The notes below the pieces were generated by a model. That model saw only the letters and a program-made list of their open reading frames with translations, was not told the DNA's origin and did no database searches. The translations under genes were made by a program, and so were the position numbers. Positions 60,257 to 64,000 of a stretch of 64,000 bases of DNA are shown one piece after another. Position 1 is the stretch's first letter. Each line of letters starts with the position of its first letter. Source of the DNA: Schaalia odontolytica (GTDB lineage: Bacteria > Actinomycetota > Actinomycetes > Actinomycetales > Actinomycetaceae); assembly GCF_031191545.1 (NCBI RefSeq), contig NZ_CP133472.1, positions 62,001 through 126,000 on the forward strand, given 5' to 3'.

Positions 60257-61543
60257 ATGACCGCTAGTTCTCGCGCGACCTCACCCACAGACATCCGCCA
60301 AGCCGCCACCGCGCTGGAGGGGGTTGCCGTTCGCACGAACCTGGATCGTTCTGAGCGCCTGTCCGATGAGGCCGGCGTCGACATCTTGCTCAAGCGCGAG
60401 GACCAGCAAAAGTGCCGTTCCTTCAAGGTGCGCGGTGCCTACGCGCGCATGTCGCTCCTGTCCCCCGCCGAGCGCGAGCGCGGCGTCGTGTGCGCGTCGG
60501 CCGGTAACCACGCGCAAGGACTGGCCTACGCCTGCGCCCACCTGGGTGTACGCGGCACCATCTACCTGCCCTCGAACACGCCTCGCCAGAAGCGCCGCCG
60601 TATCGCCACGATCGGCGGTCAGTGGGTCGAGCAGGTCATCGTCGACGGCACGTTCGACCGCGCAAACGCACTCGCTCAGGAGGCGGCGCGCGCGACCGAC
60701 CGCACCTACGTCCATCCCTACGACGATCCCTTCACGATCGCTGGCCAGGGCACGATCGGCGTCGAGCTTGAGGAGCAGATGCCCGAGGACACGGCTGCGA
60801 TCCTGATCCCCGTGGGCGGCGGTGGCCTCATCGCCGGCATCGCGACGTGGCTGCGCGCCAATCGCCCGGAGGTGAAGATCATTGGCGTGGAACCGGCGGG
60901 CGCGGCGTCGATGCACGCCGCCCTCGAGGCGGGGCAGCCGATGTCTCTGGCGAAGGTCGATCCGTTTGTGGACGGCACGGCGGTGGGCCGCACGGGTGCC
61001 CTCCCCTTCCATATCGCCTCCCAGTTTGTTGACTCCGTACTGGTCGTGCCCGAGGGTGCGGTGTGCACGGAGATGCTGGAGCTCTACCAGTCCGACGGCG
61101 TCATCGCGGAGCCCGCGGGTGCGCTCGCGTCGACGGCCGCGCACGTCTATCTGACGGACCCGGCGGATCGCAAGGCTCTGCTGGGTCGCTCCGACGGCGC
61201 GATCGTGTGTGTCGTGTCGGGCGGTAACAACGACCTGACGCGCTACGCGGAGGTGATGGAGCGTTCGCTGCGCCACGAGGGTCTGCGCCATTACTTCCTC
61301 GTGACCTTCCCGCAGCAGCCGGGCATGCTGCGCGTGTTCCTGTCCGATGTATTGGGTCCCGCGGACGATATCGTTCACTTCGAGTACACGAAGAAGAACA
61401 ACCGCGAGCTCGGGCCCGCACTGGTGGGAATCGATTTGTCGAACCCGGATGACATCGACGGGCTTCGACACCGCATGGAGTCCTCGCCTCTACACGTGGA
61501 AGAACTGCCACTGGATTCGGAAATCACGCGGCTCGTGATCTAA
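60257..61543 (+). CDS. ilvA: Threonine dehydratase (threonine ammonia-lyase)
   Basis: This PLP enzyme converts threonine to 2-oxobutanoate, the first step of isoleucine synthesis. The 428-residue protein has the PLP lysine in KCRSFKVRGAY near residue 58, CASAGNHAQGLAYA, the phosphate-binding PVGGGGLIAG and SGGNNDLTRY. A C-terminal ACT-like domain (HYFLVTFPQQPGMLRVFLSDVLG onward) matches the biosynthetic, allosteric form. GGAAGGAG precedes ATG 60257, and TACACT lies about 30 nt upstream as a likely -10. The frame stays open further upstream but runs antisense into orn. Confidence 0.95.
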   Translation: MTASSRATSPTDIRQAATALEGVAVRTNLDRSERLSDEAGVDILLKREDQQKCRSFKVRGAYARMSLLSPAERERGVVCASAGNHAQGLAYACAHLGVRGTIYLPSNTPRQKRRRIATIGGQWVEQVIVDGTFDRANALAQEAARATDRTYVHPYDDPFTIAGQGTIGVELEEQMPEDTAAILIPVGGGGLIAGIATWLRANRPEVKIIGVEPAGAASMHAALEAGQPMSLAKVDPFVDGTAVGRTGALPFHIASQFVDSVLVVPEGAVCTEMLELYQSDGVIAEPAGALASTAAHVYLTDPADRKALLGRSDGAIVCVVSGGNNDLTRYAEVMERSLRHEGLRHYFLVTFPQQPGMLRVFLSDVLGPADDIVHFEYTKKNNRELGPALVGIDLSNPDDIDGLRHRMESSPLHVEELPLDSEITRLVI

Positions 61544-61661
61544 CAGGATCGGACAGAGAAGCACACAGGGGCGCGGTTTCTCCGGACGAGGCCGTGGCCC
61601 CTCTCCCCTTTTCGTCTGTCCCGCTGCGTGGCTGGGCTGGGAGCCGCCCGAGGTCGATGCT

Positions 61662-61710
61662 GCGCTCCCGCGAGCGGGGCGCGGCAGGGTGCGGCGGCTG
61701 GGTCCGCCGC
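61662..61710. terminator. Two GC-rich hairpins between convergent genes
   Basis: GCGC-T-CCCGC / GCGGG-GCGC (61662-61682) and GCGGCGG / CCGCCGC with a 6-nt loop (61691-61710) lie in the 177-bp gap between the ilvA stop and the winged-helix gene stop. The first would end ilvA and the second the winged-helix gene. No gene is visible in this gap. Confidence 0.5.
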
Positions 61711-61720
61711 CGAGAGGAGA

Positions 61721-62152
61721 TCAGGCGGCGAGGGTGACGGGGCGGCTGACGCGCACGCGCACGGAGGGTGTGGAGTTGAAGCGGTAGCCTTCGCCGCGGA
61801 CCGTGGAGATCAGGTCGGGCAGGATGGACAGCTTCTTACGCAAGCGGCGGATGTGGGCGTCGACGGTGCGCGAGTCGGAGCCGAGCTCGGAGTCCGCCCA
61901 CACGGAGGCGAAGAGTTCGTCACGGGTGACGCAACGATCGGTGTTGGCGGCGAGGTGGGCCAGGAGGTCGTGCTCCTTGGCGGACAGGCCTGCGTCGCGT
62001 CCGTCGAGGATCACCTGTCCGCGGTCGAGGTCAATGTCGATGCGGGAGGAGCTCAGTCGCAGGCCGGCCAGCACATCAAGGAAATCCTCGTAGGAGGTGG
62101 GGGTGTCGTTGTCGGCGCGGACGGAGGCGGCAGGGGTGTTGACGAGTGGCAT
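61721..62152 (-). CDS. Stand-alone winged-helix regulator (OmpR/PhoB C-terminal type)
   Basis: This 143-residue protein consists of a PhoB-type winged-helix DNA-binding domain with no receiver. An N-terminal ~30 residues precede the platform strands IDIDLDRGQVILDG, LSAKEHDLLAHLAANTDRCVTRDELFASVW, the recognition helix SRTVDAHIRRLRKKL and the wing ISTVRGEGYRFN. All elements of the output domain are intact. No sensor or kinase is near, so control by phosphorylation is unlikely. Its own upstream region holds a striking set of inverted repeats (62202-62245), so autoregulation is plausible. Targets are unknown. Confidence 0.88.
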   Translation of the reverse strand: MPLVNTPAASVRADNDTPTSYEDFLDVLAGLRLSSSRIDIDLDRGQVILDGRDAGLSAKEHDLLAHLAANTDRCVTRDELFASVWADSELGSDSRTVDAHIRRLRKKLSILPDLISTVRGEGYRFNSTPSVRVRVSRPVTLAA

Positions 62153-62201
62153 GGGTGTATCCGATTCTTCGGGGCCGCACTCCCACTATCGGCGTGGGTA
62201 T

Positions 62202-62245
62202 ATCACTGCGGCGGTGATTGACAGGGGATCTGGGGCGTCAATCAC
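62202..62245. promoter_or_regulatory. Inverted repeats, candidate operator of the winged-helix regulator
   Basis: GTGATTGAC (62214-62222) and its exact complement GTCAATCAC (62237-62245) are separated by 14 nt. A third half-site ATCAC at 62202-62206 pairs with GTGAT at 62214-62218. The set lies 50-95 bp upstream of the regulator's ATG. The pairing could equally form RNA hairpins, but it sits where an operator would. Confidence 0.55.
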
Positions 62246-62593
62246 ATACACATTCGCGACATCATGCCACCGCAGGGGCAGCACATGGGGTTCGCGAAGG
62301 TCGTCATGGTTCAAGTCTGTCGGACGGTTTACGTCCGAGCAACACAATGTCCACACAGCGAGACTGTGTAACAGCCTGTGTTGACGGGGCGGCCGAGCCG
62401 CGACTCCCCCAAGCCACCCTCACAATGACGACAAATCGGCGAGATGACGGGGATGAGAAGCCATATCGAACAGCGTGAGCGCACTGCCCCGAGGGCCGGC
62501 GCTTTCGCACACCGTTACGTTGGCGGGCAGGGGTGCATACCCACACACGCCGGTGGGCGTTGACCCATCGTGCACATCCGTTGATGCGTATAC
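62246..62593. other. Non-coding stretch between the winged-helix gene and metE
   Basis: About 350 bp without a convincing gene. The only long open frames are Arg/Pro-rich and show no start signal. It contains the perfect hairpin TCGGACG-GTTTA-CGTCCGA (62320-62338) and the inverted repeat ACACAG-CGAGA-CTGTGT (62353-62369) with another CTGTGTT copy just downstream. A small RNA or further regulatory sites are possible. Confidence 0.4.
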
Positions 62594-62629
62594 GGTGAGG
62601 GGCGGGACCCATCGGGCCCGCCCCTCACC
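62594..62629 (-). terminator. Hairpin after metE
   Basis: A 13-bp perfect stem (GGTGAGGGGCGGG / CCCGCCCCTCACC), with a further CCC/GGG pairing within the loop, lies 18 nt beyond the metE stop. Confidence 0.8.
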
Positions 62630-62647
62630 TATCGCCTAGAAGAACAC

Positions 62648-64000
62648 TCAGCTCTCCAGGCCGCGCTGGGCACGCACTTGCCGAGTAGCAGAGACAAGAT
62701 TGTCCAGCGACGCCTTCGTTTCCTCGTAGCCACGGGTCTTAAGACCGCAGTCGGGGTTGACCCACAGGCGTGAGACCGGCACGGCGTCGGCGGCCAGGCC
62801 AATGAGCTCGGCGAGCTCCTCGGTGCCGGGGACGCGGGGGGCGTGGATGTCCCACACGCCGGGGCCGATGCCGTGGTCGAAGCCGGCCTCGGCCAGCTCG
62901 GGTACGACCTCCATCTTGGAGCGCGCTGCCTCGATCGAGGTGACGTCGGCATCCAACCCCTTGATGGCGTCGATGATCTGGCCGAACTCGGAATAGCACA
63001 GGTGCGTGTGGATCTGGGTGTCGGGACGCACCGAGGAGGTGGCCAGGCGGAAGGAACCCACGGACCAGTTGAGGTAGTCGGCGTGGCGGTCGGCGTCCAG
63101 GGGCAACAGCTCGCGCAGGGCGGGTTCGTCCACCTGGATGGCGGCGATGCCGGCGGCCTCGAGGTCGGACACTTCGTCGCGCAGTGCCAGGCCGATCTGG
63201 TCGGCGATCTCGCCGAGCGCCAGGTCGTTGCGCGGGAAGGACCACGCAATGATGGTGACGGGGCCGGTGAGCATGCCCTTGACGGGCTTGTCCGACAGCG
63301 ACTGCGCGTAGCTGGTCCATCCCACGGTCATGGGCGCGGGACGCGAGACGTCACCCCACAGGACGGACGGGCGCGTGCAGCGCGAGCCGTAGGACTGCAC
63401 CCAGCCGTTGCGGGTGGCCGCGAAGCCGTCGAGCAGCTCGGCGAAGTACTGAACCATGTCGTTACGCTCGGCCTCTCCGTGAACGAGCATGTCGAGTCCC
63501 AGCTCCTCCTGGAGCGTGATGACCGATGCGATCTCCTCGCGCATGCGTGCCTCGTAGTCCGCGTCGGACAATTCGCCGCGCGCGTTGGCCGCACGGGCCT
63601 TGCGAATCTCGGTGGTCTGCGGGAAGGAACCGATGGTCGTCGTGGGCAGCGCAGGCAGGTGCAGGCGCTCGGTCTGCGCCGCCTCGCGCTCGAGATAGGG
63701 CTCGCGGGTGCGGTCGGCGTCGGTTAGGGCAGCGGTGCGGCTGCGGACCTCGGGGCGCACGACGCCGGGGGCGGCGGCGCGTTCTTCCAGGATTCGGGTG
63801 GCCTCGGCGACCTCTGCGTCGATGACCTCCCAGCCCTGGTCCACGCCACGGGCGAGGGCGACAACCTCGACAACCTTTTGGTCAGCGAAGGCGAGCCAGG
63901 CGTGCAGGTTCTCGTCGAGGGTCGCATCGTCCCAGGTCTCCAGCGCGGTATCGTGGGGCACGTGCTGGAGGGAGTTGGACGTCGCGACGGTGACGCGGGC
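62648..64000 (-). CDS. metE: Cobalamin-independent methionine synthase, 5' end missing
   Basis: MetE transfers the methyl group of 5-methyltetrahydrofolate (polyglutamate form) to homocysteine. The 450 residues present include the end of the N-terminal barrel ([15 protein letters not shown]) and the whole catalytic barrel. They show [12 protein letters not shown], the zinc ligands His and Glu-region in [16 protein letters not shown] and Cys in [36 protein letters not shown] and the last Cys ligand in [14 protein letters not shown]. The frame continues uninterrupted to the right edge; the in-frame GTG at 63961 is internal. About 300 N-terminal residues lie outside the window. Any upstream riboswitch would also be outside. 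Confidence 0.96.
   Translation of the reverse strand, partial: ARVTVATSNSLQHVPHDTALETWDDATLDENLHAWLAFADQKVVEVVALARGVDQGWEVIDAEVAEATRILEERAAAPGVVRPEVRSRTAALTDADRTREPYLEREAAQTERLHLPALPTTTIGSFPQTTEIRKARAANARGELSDADYEARMREEIASVITLQEELGLDMLVHGEAERNDMVQYFAELLDGFAATRNGWVQSYGSRCTRPSVLWGDVSRPAPMTVGWTSYAQSLSDKPVKGMLTGPVTIIAWSFPRNDLALGEIADQIGLALRDEVSDLEAAGIAAIQVDEPALRELLPLDADRHADYLNWSVGSFRLATSSVRPDTQIHTHLCYSEFGQIIDAIKGLDADVTSIEAARSKMEVVPELAEAGFDHGIGPGVWDIHAPRVPGTEELAELIGLAADAVPVSRLWVNPDCGLKTRGYEETKASLDNLVSATRQVRAQRGLES

Noticed and set aside
61544-61720. Small gene between ilvA and the winged-helix regulator
   Set aside because: Only GC-rich hairpins are visible, with no start codon carrying a ribosome-binding site on either strand.
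62304-62612. A 102-codon minus-strand frame between the winged-helix gene and metE
   Set aside because: It is Arg/Pro/Ser-rich, lacks a ribosome-binding site, and overlaps the metE terminator and other hairpins.

Overview
The window is chromosomal DNA from a high-GC actinobacterium, most probably an oral or host-associated Actinomycetaceae (Actinomyces/Schaalia type). That placement is an inference. It rests on a single-chain type I fatty acid synthase with an accA-accD partner pair, a PASTA-type Ser/Thr kinase beside a Rv2175c-like substrate, a class II DAHP synthase, an H-box sensor of the AgrC/ComD kind with a LytTR regulator, and a PPi-dependent phosphofructokinase. Both window edges cut genes: rpsP at the left and metE at the right. 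I found 51 protein-coding genes, no rRNA, no tRNA, no CRISPR array and no insertion sequence or prophage. The content is almost wholly core genome.

Layout. Positions 1-6.8 kb (minus strand) carry rpsP, an amidohydrolase, ffh, ftsY, a small membrane protein and the principal sigma factor. From 7.0 to 17.5 kb is a block whose order resembles M. tuberculosis Rv2173-Rv2192c: prenyl synthase, Rv2175c-like DNA-binding protein, PknL-like kinase, aroG, PPi-PFK, PlsC acyltransferase, DnaQ/GIY-YIG fusion, trpD and a receiver-like protein. From 17.6 to 25 kb lie a lipoprotein FKBP, an IscA/ErpA-type protein, a glycerate-kinase-like protein, an M20 peptidase, a DUF3043-type membrane protein, an unknown protein, pyrD and an rRNA/tRNA methyltransferase. 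From 25 to 38.9 kb are transport, surface-sugar and regulatory genes: an NSS transporter with its tiny MetS-like subunit, an AEC permease, glf, a LytTR/H-box two-component pair, a GNAT, GT2, GtrA, a GH3 glycosidase, a HAD phosphatase and an MFS exporter. From 39 to 42.3 kb, two soluble PTS IIB proteins and one IIA surround malQ. ettA follows. The 44.5-58.5 kb stretch is a single fatty acid synthesis operon: birA, acyl-CoA carboxylase alpha and beta, the 3075-residue FAS I, and acpS. The window ends with an SSB-like gene, orn, ilvA, a lone winged-helix regulator and the 3' two thirds of metE.

How the genes work together. The lipid operon encodes the ligase that biotinylates the carboxylase, the carboxylase that makes malonyl-CoA, the megasynthase that consumes it, and the transferase that activates the synthase's carrier domain. 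Many housekeeping genes appear to be transcribed without leaders: a TANNNT hexamer lies 6-7 nt before the start codon of at least nine genes.

Most notable observations. (1) Two unrelated promoters, one for the SSB-like gene and one for an unknown protein ending in a tryptophan cluster, carry the same architecture: three TCCACA(GG) boxes at 29-30 bp spacing, the last about 98 bp before the start codon, followed by closely similar ribosome-binding leaders. This looks like an undescribed small regulon. (2) The sensor kinase partner of the LytTR regulator has an in-frame amber codon at codon 31. (3) A 72-bp in-frame triplicate repeat lies in the disordered N-terminus of the sigma factor.
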